Source of the DNA: an uncultured Oscillospiraceae bacterium
Lineage (GTDB): Bacteria > Bacillota > Clostridia > Oscillospirales > Oscillospiraceae
Reading direction: 5' to 3'
DNA length: 25,963 nucleotides
NCBI GenBank assembly: GCA_910584835.1
Contig: CAJUEG010000037.1
Span: 1 to 25,963, forward strand
Below, piece after piece: positions 1 through 7,384 of this stretch. Positions within the stretch are counted from its first letter, which is position 1. Each line of letters begins with the position of its first letter. Under the pieces are notes generated by a model. It saw nothing but the letters and a program-made list of their open reading frames with translations. It made no database searches and was not told the origin of the DNA. Position numbers and translations under genes: made by a program.

Positions 1-674
1 GCGACGAGCTGGGCACCATGCCGCCCTTCGACATCCTCCCGCTGTTTAGCGCGGGCCGTTCCCGGCGCTTAACCCTGGTGCCTATCATACAGTCGCTGGC
101 CCAGTTGGAGAAAAATTACGGCAAAGAGGGCTCGGAGATCATCCAGGACAACGTGCAGGACACCATCTTCGGCGGGTTTGCTCCCAACAGCCAGACCGCC
201 GATGTGCTGTCCAAGGCCCTGGGCAGCTACACGGTACAGTCCGGCTACATCAGCCGGAGCAAGGGCGAGGACAGCCGGACGCTCCAGATGGGGGAGCGGC
301 CCTTAATGACCCCGGACGAGCTGAAGTCCATTCCCAAGGGGGAGTTCGTGGTGATGAAAACCGGGTCGCATCCCATGAAAACCCGGCTCCGGCTGTTTCT
401 GGACTGGGGAATCACCTTCGGGGAGCCCTATCAGACCCCGGAGCATGGCCAGCGGAAGGTGTACTACGCCGGGCGGCAGGAGCTGGAGGAAGCCATCAAG
501 CAGAAGTTTTTCCTCGGGGTAGATGAAGCGGAGAAAGACCGCTCCCGTCAGCGGGAGCGGTCTTCGCGGAATCAAGGTGTGTCCGTTCAACAGGGAGCCC
601 AGGCGGGCCAGCCGCTGGCAACGATCCCTGACTTTCTAAAAAAGCAGGATGGGTCGCCTGCGGAGGGGGAGTGA
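1..674 (+). CDS. VirD4/TraG-type conjugative coupling protein, C-terminal part (5' end outside window)
   Basis: Reading frame is open from the window edge (first full codon at base 3, reading D-E-L-G-T-M-P-P-F) to TGA at 672-674. The opening DELGTMP resembles the Walker B segment of VirD4/TraG type IV coupling ATPases, the inner-membrane hexamer that feeds relaxosome DNA into the conjugation channel. Later segments fit the family: S-R-R-L-T-L-V-P-I-I-Q-S, then Q-D-N-V-Q-D-T-I-F-G-G-F, and a stretch where L-M-T-P-D-E-L is followed by K-G-E-F-V-V-M-K-T-G. The last 45 residues are charged and low-complexity, as is common in these proteins. The apparent ATG at 18 is internal, not a start. A 13-bp perfect inverted repeat (535-564) lies inside the coding sequence. 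The gene marks the left flank as conjugative-element backbone. It is partial only because the window begins inside it. Confidence 0.9.
   Translation, partial: DELGTMPPFDILPLFSAGRSRRLTLVPIIQSLAQLEKNYGKEGSEIIQDNVQDTIFGGFAPNSQTADVLSKALGSYTVQSGYISRSKGEDSRTLQMGERPLMTPDELKSIPKGEFVVMKTGSHPMKTRLRLFLDWGITFGEPYQTPEHGQRKVYYAGRQELEEAIKQKFFLGVDEAEKDRSRQRERSSRNQGVSVQQGAQAGQPLATIPDFLKKQDGSPAEGE
535..564. repeat. Perfect 13-bp inverted repeat inside the VirD4 3' end
   Basis: Bases 535-547 and 552-564 are exact reverse complements (arm AAGACCGCTCCCG) with the four-base loop TCAG. No T-run follows on the plus strand; on the minus strand a short TTTCTCC follows. The hairpin codes for part of the charged tail (around R-S-R-Q-R-E-R-S-S). 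It could slow or stop transcription from either side or protect mRNA ends. Function is unknown. Confidence 0.6.
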
Positions 675-678
675 GACA

Positions 679-936
679 TTGGCCTATTACGATTCCATCT
701 ATCACGACCAAGAGCTGAGCTACCGCGCCAAAGCGGTGTACATTTACCTGAAGGATCATACCAACAAGGAGGGCATCTGCTGGCCGGGGATCAGGACCAT
801 CGCCGCGGGAGTAAGTATGTCCCGCTCGACCGTGAAGCGGGCGCTGGATGATTTGGTAAGGGCGGGGCTGGTGGAGAAGTCCAAACGGTGGCGGGAGAAT
901 GGGAGCTTGTCATCCAATCTTTATCGTACTAAATGA
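679..936 (+). CDS. Small helix-turn-helix protein of conjugative elements
   Basis: An 85-residue protein with a winged-helix-like HTH: the segment C-W-P-G-I-R-T-I-A-A-G-V-S-M-S-R-S-T-V-K-R-A-L-style pattern (read in two pieces, about residues 32-55) is typical of replication-initiator or GntR-like HTH proteins carried next to VirD4 in Clostridia elements. I chose the TTG at 679 because GGAGGGGGAG (662-671) sits 7 nt upstream and homologues that I recall begin M-A-Y-Y-D-S-I-Y-H-D. An in-frame ATG at 649 would overlap VirD4 by 26 nt and lacks a comparable site. It follows VirD4 by 4 nt, so the two are co-transcribed. The ending S-S-N-L-Y-R-T-K looks complete. It probably binds DNA, but the target cannot be read from sequence. 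Confidence 0.8.
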   Translation: MAYYDSIYHDQELSYRAKAVYIYLKDHTNKEGICWPGIRTIAAGVSMSRSTVKRALDDLVRAGLVEKSKRWRENGSLSSNLYRTK

Positions 937-1024
937 TACCACATAGGCAAAGCTTGGCTTTATTTGCACTTCATATGCGAGGTTGCACCAAGAAATTGTA
1001 TTGTGCAGTTTGCCATGTAACAGC

Positions 1025-1075
1025 AACGCACGGCGGGCATCCTTGAACTTTGGATGCCCGCCGTGCGTTTGGTTT
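1025..1075 (-). terminator. Long hairpin downstream of the minus-strand glycosidase operon
   Basis: Arms 1025-1042 and 1052-1069 pair perfectly over 18 bp around the 9-base loop TTGAACTTT. The plus-strand exit reads TTTGGTTT; the minus-strand exit is not T-rich. It lies 39 bp beyond the stop of the lipoprotein at 1108 and 88 bp beyond the HTH gene, so it probably ends transcription from the minus-strand operon and may insulate the flanking element. The rest of 937-1107 shows no gene that I can support. Confidence 0.65.
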
Positions 1076-1107
1076 ATGGCTTTTTCAAATGTAATTCAGC
1101 GGAATGC

Positions 1108-1869
1108 TTACTTGTTGATGCTGCCCGTAAAGCTGGAACCACCGGCAGTGGTAACGGTCAACTTCCAACCACTCCAAGTCCAAGTGCCGGTTTCCTCGAC
1201 CTTCATGTCTGTGAACTCAAATTTGTAAGTGCCGTCGGCAAAGAAGGTCAGCAGGAAGGACGAGCCCTCTTTGCCGGTCGTCCAGGCAAACAACTCGTCG
1301 GCCGAATCGGTGGGGGTGTAATCGCCCTGACCGCCGAAAGCCGCGCCCCAGGTGCCGCTCTCCACATAGAAGGTCTTCCGCAGCTGCTCGTTGATGTCAG
1401 GCGTGAAGTCCAGCACCAAGCTGTTCTCGGGATACGAAGGGTCATCACCCTGCGCGGGGTCGGCGCTTTGCTCAGGCTCACCACTCTGCTCGGGAGCGCC
1501 CTCAATGGCGGTGGCAGTGCCGTCAGCGTTCAAGGTGTACTGATTTTTGCTCAGGCTGGCCCAGATTTGGTCATTGCCCTCGGTCTGCTCTCCGAAGGTG
1601 AGGACATTGTCCGCCACCTCGCAGGCGCCCTTCACAGTCATGCCCATGGTATCCACCGCGATGGACTTCTGATCGGCGGAGACGGTGAAGGTCACGTCGG
1701 CGTCGTTGATCACAGTGGTGTAAACCGTTTCTTCAGCGGCGGGCTCGGAGGGTGCGGGAGAAGGGGTGGGGGGAACGGGAGTGTCGGTAGGCGCCGGGTT
1801 GCCGCCGCAGGCAGCCAGGGAAAGGAGCAGTGCCAGCGCCAGGGTTAGGGTGAGAGCGAACTTTTTCAT
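1108..1869 (-). CDS. Secreted lipoprotein, function unknown
   Basis: A 253-residue protein with a Lys-Lys N-terminus, a hydrophobic Leu/Ala core and the lipobox L-A-A-C, with lipidated Cys at residue 21, so it should be anchored to the outer face of the membrane. A Pro/Thr/Ser-rich linker follows (about 23-42), and another acidic Gln/Glu/Pro/Ser-rich linker (about 125-145) separates two small probably beta-rich segments. The C-terminal part carries F-F-A-D-G-T-Y-K-F-E and G-T-W-T-W-S-G-W-K, reminiscent of lipocalin-like folds and of the duplicated lipoprotein at 14205. The ATG at 1869 is preferred over an upstream one because AAGGAGG lies just ahead of it. It is last in the minus-strand operon after the esterase (69 bp gap). 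It could be a ligand-binding accessory protein, but this is a guess. Confidence 0.75.
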   Translation of the reverse strand: MKKFALTLTLALALLLSLAACGGNPAPTDTPVPPTPSPAPSEPAAEETVYTTVINDADVTFTVSADQKSIAVDTMGMTVKGACEVADNVLTFGEQTEGNDQIWASLSKNQYTLNADGTATAIEGAPEQSGEPEQSADPAQGDDPSYPENSLVLDFTPDINEQLRKTFYVESGTWGAAFGGQGDYTPTDSADELFAWTTGKEGSSFLLTFFADGTYKFEFTDMKVEETGTWTWSGWKLTVTTAGGSSFTGSINK

Positions 1870-1938
1870 AGTATTTTCCTCCTTGTATGTTTGCCTGCAC
1901 ACAGGTGCAATTTGGCACGGAATGGATGGGGACGCCGG

Positions 1939-3063
1939 CTATTTTTCGTCCTTAAAGAATAACTGCATACTTTCATATACGCCGAGATAGAAGTATTTGT
2001 TGGAATGCGTGCCATACTGGGGTTTTCCGTAGTAAGTGTTCTCGCCCCACACAAGACGGTTTGGCATTTTCTCTAACACTTCATCGTAGGTGGAGTACAC
2101 TCTCAGCTTGTTGGTATCACAGTCTCCGGCAAAGGTAAAAAGATAAGAAATATCGTATTGCGCGTTCTCCTGGGTACTCATGGCATCGCAGAGCCGGTCT
2201 GCCTCCGCCTCCTGCTCATCGGTATAGATGGTGTGGACGCAGCCGTTACAGATGGGTGCAAAATAAGCGACCTCAGACAACGCGACCGGCATAGCGCCCC
2301 ATACGAGCAGCCCTCCTCTGGATGCTCCCCCCAGAGCCCTGTGTTCGCGGGATGCATAAGTAGAATACTTGGCGTCGATTGCTGGGATCAGGTCGTTTTT
2401 CAATTCATACCCAAAGTTGGCCGCCTGATGCTCCGGCATTTCGTCTCCGGCCTCTCCGATTTTCGCGGTGCATGACACAAAAATGGCCGGCTCGATCAGT
2501 CCGTTTGCGATTGCGTAGTCCAGCAGATAGACGAAATCGCCCCTGCCCAACTCCCTGTCCTCGCCGTCAACAACAGTGGAGATAAACCAGTAGTCCTCCG
2601 TATAAGTCTTTCTGTGAAGCAAAAAATAGACATTGTATTGTTTGGACTCGCTGTACCCCGCCGGCGTATAGACATAGCAGGTTTTCGCCTCCTTTTTCCA
2701 CTGGCTTTCCTCTGTGCCCTGCGTCTGATAAAGATAATAGTCGTAGGTATCATATTCAACTTTGTCGATTTTGCCCTTTTGGCCGCTTTCCACATCAGAA
2801 AAATATTCTTTTGGGAGAAATTCCATAAAATTCTCGTCGATGGAGGAGACCCTTTCTCTCTCTGTGAACTCGTAAGCTCCCTTTTGCTTGTCAAAGATTC
2901 TTTCAAAAGAATCTTGCTGGGTTTTGGCTTCGTTCCAGAGTTCTTCCCATTCTTCTTCTGTCATTTCCACATAGGGGCCGCTGGCTTTTTCTGTGCTTGC
3001 GCCGCACGCGGCAAGGGAAAGCAGCATCACCGTACACAGGCAGGCCGCTAACCATTTCTTCAT
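1939..3063 (-). CDS. Lipoprotein alpha/beta-hydrolase, esterase family
   Basis: A 374-residue protein with a signal peptide ending in the lipobox L-A-A-C (Cys20), so it is predicted to be surface-anchored. After a charged helical linker (about 35-75) comes an alpha/beta-hydrolase of the putative-esterase type (PF00756, like feruloyl or acetyl-xylan esterases and esterase D). The nucleophile elbow is G-G-A-S-R-G-G with Ser248; a likely catalytic His is His353 in G-T-H-S-N-K near the C-terminus. It would remove acyl or aryl ester groups from a glycan or glycoside outside the cell. ATG 3063 is chosen because GGAGGAAG lies 6-7 nt upstream; the longer version starting at 3090 would overlap the GH2 gene. 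It starts 23 bp after that gene, so the two form an operon. The substrate is not known. Confidence 0.8.
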   Translation of the reverse strand: MKKWLAACLCTVMLLSLAACGASTEKASGPYVEMTEEEWEELWNEAKTQQDSFERIFDKQKGAYEFTERERVSSIDENFMEFLPKEYFSDVESGQKGKIDKVEYDTYDYYLYQTQGTEESQWKKEAKTCYVYTPAGYSESKQYNVYFLLHRKTYTEDYWFISTVVDGEDRELGRGDFVYLLDYAIANGLIEPAIFVSCTAKIGEAGDEMPEHQAANFGYELKNDLIPAIDAKYSTYASREHRALGGASRGGLLVWGAMPVALSEVAYFAPICNGCVHTIYTDEQEAEADRLCDAMSTQENAQYDISYLFTFAGDCDTNKLRVYSTYDEVLEKMPNRLVWGENTYYGKPQYGTHSNKYFYLGVYESMQLFFKDEK

Positions 3064-3086
3064 AACGCTTCCTCCTCCCGTGCTTT

Positions 3087-5300
3087 TCAATTTTCTTCTT
3101 GCCGGGGAATTTGATTCAACGCGGCGTTGAGCTGCCGCACCATGTCCGGCCCGACTGCCCTGCCCGCCTGGGCCAGCAGCTTTTGCAGCGGCATCTGATC
3201 CATCTGCCGCTGGACGGCCTCGGGAAGCTGGACATTTTTCGCCACATCGCCGTAGCTGGCCGAGGCTTTCTCCATGATCTTGGCCAGCACAGCCCCGGCG
3301 GCGGGGGACTTTTTCAGTTCCGCCATACTGTCCAGGATGGAATAATACCCTTCCCGGGCCAGTTCTTCTGGCTTGTCGAACCAGTTGACCACATCGCCGC
3401 CCTCCTTCACATAGGAGGAATCCGGCTGATCAACCTTGCGGATCATCATGGAATCGGAATACGCCCCGGCCTGTGCCTCAATGATGTGTTCCCCCTGGAT
3501 GGGGACAGTGAAGCGAAAGACCTTATCCCCCGCTTGGGTGGCAAACTCTTTTCCATCCACAAACAGCGTTACACAGGAGAGGTTAGAGTAGACCTTGATT
3601 TCTGTCTCCGGTTCCACCCGATTTTTGTACCGCCTGCCGCACAGATGGACGAAAGGTTCCCGATTGAGATACGCTTTGTAAATGTAGAAAGCGTCCTTTT
3701 TGATGGTGCGGTCAAAGGTAACGAGGCCCTTTTGGTTCTGCCCCGGCTTGCCGCCCTCGTCCCGGCCGTCTGCGGCGAAGTCGAAGCCATTCCAGCAGTA
3801 CATACACCAAATATAAGGCCGCTGCGCCCAAAGCTTCAGCATATGCTCGTGATAAAGGGCCTGGTAGCCCTCCGTCCAGTCCCCCTTCTCCGGGCGGGAG
3901 CTCTGATAGGCCGGATTGGCGTCCGCGCCATACTCGGACAAGCCTATTGGCATATCGGGATGCTTTGCGTGGAATCCATCAAAGAATTGGTCGTTCTGCT
4001 CCAGCTCTCCCAGATACCACCCATAATAGAGGTTGTAGCTGGACACATCGGGAAGGGCCACCAGCGGGTCGTCCGGGTTGAGCATAAAGGCATGGGCCAT
4101 AGCCGTGGGACGGGTGGGGTCCAGCTTGTGGCACAAGTCATTGAGCTGCCGGTGGGTCTCCACCAGTTCTTCAGTGACGCCCCCTGCCACCGTGATCTCG
4201 TTGGACAGGCCCCAGCAGAAAATGGAGGGATGGTTATAGCATTGGGACACCAGCTCCTCCATCTGGGATAGAGCGTTTGCCCTGGCATTGGTCAAATGCT
4301 CGGTGATGCAGGGGATCTCTGCCCAGGCGATGAGGCCGTGCTGGTCGCAAAGATCGTAAAAATACTGGGCGTGCTGGTAGTGGGCCAGCCGAACGCTGGT
4401 GACACCCATCTCCAGCAGAATGGCGATGTCCTCCTCGTGCTCTGCCCGCGTGAGGGCATTGCCCAGCCTTGCCCGGTCTTGGTGCCGGGCGGCGCCAATC
4501 AAGCGGTAGGGGCGGTTATTCAGCAGGAAGCCCCGTTCGGGATCGATGGCAAACCGGCGGCAGCCAAATTGAACTTCCACCTCGTCCCCGCCAGGGATGC
4601 GGGCATGGGCGGTGTAGAGGTAAGGGTCATCCAGCCCATCCCACAGGTGGGGGTGGATCAACCCAAACACGGCCTGGGCCTTGCCGCAGCTCACGCTGGC
4701 AGTCTGCTCCTGGCCGTCCACGGTGAACACCATCGACTCTGCCGGCCCGGACACCCACGCCTCCACGGCAACTGTGGCGCTGGCCAGATCCTCCGACACA
4801 ACAGGAGTAACTTTCAGCATCGGACTGCCCATGCGATCCAGGGCAAAGTGGGCTTTGGGAACAATAAGCAGGTTCACGTCCCGGTACAGCCCGCCGTAAA
4901 ACGTGAAGTCCGCCTTCTGGGGATAGACTGTTTCATTGGCGCTGTTGTCCACACTCACAGCCAGCAGGTTCTCAAACTTGAGAAAGGGGGTCAGCTCTAC
5001 CCGGAAGGCGGAATAGCCTCCCTCGTGCCGGATCAGCTCCGCGCCATTAAGCGTGACTACGGCGGTCATAGCCGCGCCCTCGAACTCCAGCCAAGCCTCC
5101 TCCCCAGCCTCCAAAATGGGACGGGGAAATTTCTTGACGTACCAGCAGCGGCCCCGGTGGTAATCGTTGCCACCGTCTGTGCCGTCCTTAGCGTTCCAGG
5201 TGTGGGGGAGGGCAATCGCCTGTCCGTGAGCAAGAGTTAAATTTTCGCCCATATCCTGGCGGCTAAAGTACCAGCCGGTATTAAATTCTATTTTTTTCAT
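3087..5300 (-). CDS. Glycoside hydrolase family 2 (beta-galactosidase/beta-glucuronidase type)
   Basis: A 737-residue GH2 enzyme without a signal peptide, so probably cytoplasmic. Domains in order: jelly-roll sugar-binding domain (about 1-150, with L-P-H-T-W-N and Y-H-R-G-R-C-W-Y), immunoglobulin-like domain (about 160-250), and TIM barrel (about 255-550). The acid/base Glu368 lies in W-G-L-S-N-E and the nucleophile Glu456 in L-S-E-Y-G-A-D. An N-x-K motif (Asn522, Lys524 in Q-N-Q-K-G-L) matches the residues by which beta-glucuronidases hold the carboxylate, but the same motif also occurs in other GH2 enzymes. A further Ig-like module (about 565-620) and a helical C-terminal extension (about 645-735) follow. 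It is divergent from the GPH transporter gene and first in an operon with the esterase. With uxuA and uxuB elsewhere in the locus a glucuronidase role is attractive, but galactosidase is equally possible. Confidence 0.85.
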   Translation of the reverse strand: MKKIEFNTGWYFSRQDMGENLTLAHGQAIALPHTWNAKDGTDGGNDYHRGRCWYVKKFPRPILEAGEEAWLEFEGAAMTAVVTLNGAELIRHEGGYSAFRVELTPFLKFENLLAVSVDNSANETVYPQKADFTFYGGLYRDVNLLIVPKAHFALDRMGSPMLKVTPVVSEDLASATVAVEAWVSGPAESMVFTVDGQEQTASVSCGKAQAVFGLIHPHLWDGLDDPYLYTAHARIPGGDEVEVQFGCRRFAIDPERGFLLNNRPYRLIGAARHQDRARLGNALTRAEHEEDIAILLEMGVTSVRLAHYQHAQYFYDLCDQHGLIAWAEIPCITEHLTNARANALSQMEELVSQCYNHPSIFCWGLSNEITVAGGVTEELVETHRQLNDLCHKLDPTRPTAMAHAFMLNPDDPLVALPDVSSYNLYYGWYLGELEQNDQFFDGFHAKHPDMPIGLSEYGADANPAYQSSRPEKGDWTEGYQALYHEHMLKLWAQRPYIWCMYCWNGFDFAADGRDEGGKPGQNQKGLVTFDRTIKKDAFYIYKAYLNREPFVHLCGRRYKNRVEPETEIKVYSNLSCVTLFVDGKEFATQAGDKVFRFTVPIQGEHIIEAQAGAYSDSMMIRKVDQPDSSYVKEGGDVVNWFDKPEELAREGYYSILDSMAELKKSPAAGAVLAKIMEKASASYGDVAKNVQLPEAVQRQMDQMPLQKLLAQAGRAVGPDMVRQLNAALNQIPRQEEN

Positions 5301-5551
5301 GAAAAGCCTCCTTGAATCAAAATTAGTGGAGAACTCGTTTTGTACTTTATATGATAGCAGGTGTCCTCGGAAAAGTCTTTTCTTAATTTCGATTTTTATA
5401 TTCTACATTATATTACTTGGAAAATTCAGCTATTTTGAACAAGTAAAATCAATTACAAGAATATACAAAGCAAAATGCGTGTGCCATAATCCAACTATAG
5501 GAAGATCCAAGACGCAGAACGGAACAAATAGAGAAGAAAGAGGAGGTCAAA
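5301..5551. promoter_or_regulatory. Divergent intergenic region between GH2 and the first GPH transporter
   Basis: This 251-bp AT-rich stretch stands out in GC-rich surroundings and must carry promoters for both divergent units. A weak plus-strand candidate is TTGAAC (5435-5440) with GAATAT (5459-5464), an 18-bp spacer. The words TTTTGTAC (5338-5345) and CGGAAAA (5368-5374) recur ahead of the AraC-type regulator gene and might be regulator contacts. The plus-strand gene has AGGAGG shortly before ATG 5552. No other gene is supported here. Confidence 0.45.
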
Positions 5552-7324
5552 ATGGATAACGCAACCCGCACCCAAAAGGGAGGCCTGCTGGGTAACCTGT
5601 TCCAGGGCAACTTCTGGAACTCCCGCATCACCTCCGCCAATGTCCGGAGCAAAGAACTGTGGCTGGGCTACGTGCTTGGGCCCTTCGGCATGATGCTGCT
5701 GCAGTCCATCGTCAACAGTTACTTCAACCAATACTTGACCGATGTATTGGGCTTTACCGTCAGCCGGGGGGCTTGGATCGCCAGTTTTATGGTGTTGTTC
5801 CCTTTGCTCTCCAAAATCGTTGACGCCCTTACCAACGTGGGCATGGCCAAACTGCTGGACAACACCACATGCCGACAAGGCAAGCTGCGTCCCTGGTTCA
5901 TCCTGTCCATCCCCATTGTGACCGTCAGCGTACTGATGCTGTTCTGGATCCCCTTTGCCTCACCCGTGGCCCAGGCGGTGTGGATTGTTATCGCCTACAA
6001 CTTGTTCTATTCGGTGGGCTACACCATGTGGTATATGGCTTATGAGTTAAGTGCCGCGCTGTCCACCCGCAATTTCAGCCAGCGTAAGAATAACTCCATG
6101 GCCGGCCAGATCACCAAAAATATCGGCACCGGCATAATCTCCATCCTGTTTCCCACCATCCTGTCCGCTGTGTGCGCCATGGTGGGTGGAAGCAATAAAA
6201 CCGGCTACCTGCTTTGTATGTCCATTATGTGTTGCGTGGCCGTGCCCCTTACCTTCCTTCAATACTTCTTTACCCGGGAGCGCATTACCGAGGAGCGCCG
6301 CAACCAGTACGGTGTGGTGGGCGCTAACGAGAAGGATGCGGTCAAAATCAAGGAAGCATCCTTTATGGAGCAGTTTCATGCCTGCATCAAAGACAAATAC
6401 TGGATCATGCTGATCATCATGATTCTGCTCTATCAGGTACTCAACGCGATGAAGGGCATTTCCCAGGTGTATTACAGCGGCTGGGTGGTAAACGGCAACG
6501 CCTATGGGGAGTACGCTGCGATCCAGGCCAAATTCACTATGATCTCTATGGCCCCTATGGGCCCCGGCCTGCTGCTCCTGCTGCCGGCGTTCAAAAAGTT
6601 CGGACGCACTAAAGTCATTATCGTGGGTTCTGTGCTGGCTATGCTGGGTTCCGCCGCCGCATTCTTCAGCCCCGGAAAGACCGGTGCCATTTACGGTGGT
6701 ACCGCGCTGGCCTCCATCGGAACCATGACCTTCATCTACTCCCTGATGACCTTCATTGGCGACAGCATTGACCATGTGGAGTATACCCAGGGTATCCGCG
6801 TGGAGGGCTTTACCGCCGCCCTGGTGGGCTTCGCCGAGATGTTTTCCAAAGGCATTGGACAGGCGCTATTCAACCTGGGCCTTGCGGTTACCAAGTATGA
6901 TACCCCAGAACAGATCGGCTCCTTTGTCAACAAAAAGGGCCAGGAGATCGCCTTGTACGCCGATCAGACCATCGGGGCCACCAACTGGATCAATTTCTCC
7001 TTCCAAGGTAGTTTCCTTTTAATGGGCGTGCTGTTTTTTGTCCTGTTTGTGTTCTTCTTCAAAATCGAACGGAATATGCCCACCGTTCAAGAAGCCCTGG
7101 CAGAGAAAAAACGCAAAGAATGCGAAGCCATGGGGATTGAGTACATCCCCCAGAAGGAGCTGGAACGCCGGGAGCGTGAGGCTCAGAAGGAGGAGGCCGA
7201 GGCCAACCGCATCAAGGATCTGAAGGAATACTGCGCGAAACGCGGTCTGGACTTCGACAAGGAAAATCAAAAGGTCTTGGATAAGCGTGCCGCCAAAGCG
7301 GCTAAAAAGGCAAAACGGAAATAG
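5552..7324 (+). CDS. GPH-family (MelB-like) sugar/cation symporter of the major facilitator superfamily
   Basis: A 590-residue inner-membrane transporter with about 12 hydrophobic segments. Early motifs such as Y-F-N-Q-Y-L-T-D-V-L-G, and S-K-I-V-D-A-L-T-N-V-G-M in the first helices, fit the glycoside-pentoside-hexuronide family, which moves sugars, glycosides or uronides together with Na+ or H+. The central loop (about 240-275) is charged, as in the family. The protein is longer than the usual 450-500 residues because of an 85-residue C-terminal tail (about 505-590) rich in Lys, Arg, Glu and Ala with coiled-coil character. AGGAGG lies upstream of ATG 5552. It is transcribed away from GH2 and ends at a terminator shared with the AraC-type regulator. 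It likely imports the substrate of GH2 or its product, but the specificity cannot be read. Confidence 0.85.
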   Translation: MDNATRTQKGGLLGNLFQGNFWNSRITSANVRSKELWLGYVLGPFGMMLLQSIVNSYFNQYLTDVLGFTVSRGAWIASFMVLFPLLSKIVDALTNVGMAKLLDNTTCRQGKLRPWFILSIPIVTVSVLMLFWIPFASPVAQAVWIVIAYNLFYSVGYTMWYMAYELSAALSTRNFSQRKNNSMAGQITKNIGTGIISILFPTILSAVCAMVGGSNKTGYLLCMSIMCCVAVPLTFLQYFFTRERITEERRNQYGVVGANEKDAVKIKEASFMEQFHACIKDKYWIMLIIMILLYQVLNAMKGISQVYYSGWVVNGNAYGEYAAIQAKFTMISMAPMGPGLLLLLPAFKKFGRTKVIIVGSVLAMLGSAAAFFSPGKTGAIYGGTALASIGTMTFIYSLMTFIGDSIDHVEYTQGIRVEGFTAALVGFAEMFSKGIGQALFNLGLAVTKYDTPEQIGSFVNKKGQEIALYADQTIGATNWINFSFQGSFLLMGVLFFVLFVFFFKIERNMPTVQEALAEKKRKECEAMGIEYIPQKELERREREAQKEEAEANRIKDLKEYCAKRGLDFDKENQKVLDKRAAKAAKKAKRK

Positions 7325-7337
7325 GGTCAAAGCGCCT

Positions 7338-7376
7338 AAAAAACCCGGGGAGGGCGTACCTCTCTCCGGGTTTTCG
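7338..7376. terminator. Bidirectional terminator between converging genes
   Basis: Arms AAAACCCGG (7340-7348) and CCGGGTTTT (7366-7374) pair perfectly and extend inward by GAG/CTC with one mismatch. The stem has A and T runs at its foot, so it can act in both directions. It sits between the stop of the transporter (7324) and the stop of the AraC-type regulator (7385). Confidence 0.8.
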
Positions 7377-7384
7377 AGTATATG

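Larger units (their letters stand above)
1..936 (+). mobile_element. Left flank: integrative conjugative element backbone fragment
   Basis: A VirD4 coupling-protein gene plus its small HTH neighbour identify this end as conjugative-element DNA. No integrase, relaxase or attachment site is visible in the window, so the family of the element cannot be named. Base 937 onward shows no more backbone genes until about 25420. Confidence 0.7.

Noticed and set aside
983..1228. Short plus-strand frame across the hairpin at 1025-1069
   Set aside because: It crosses a terminator-like stem, has no ribosome-binding site and encodes nothing recognisable.
1054..1848. Open frame of 264 codons on the plus strand
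   Set aside because: It is the exact antisense of the lipoprotein gene, whose signal peptide, lipobox and ribosome-binding site are clear.
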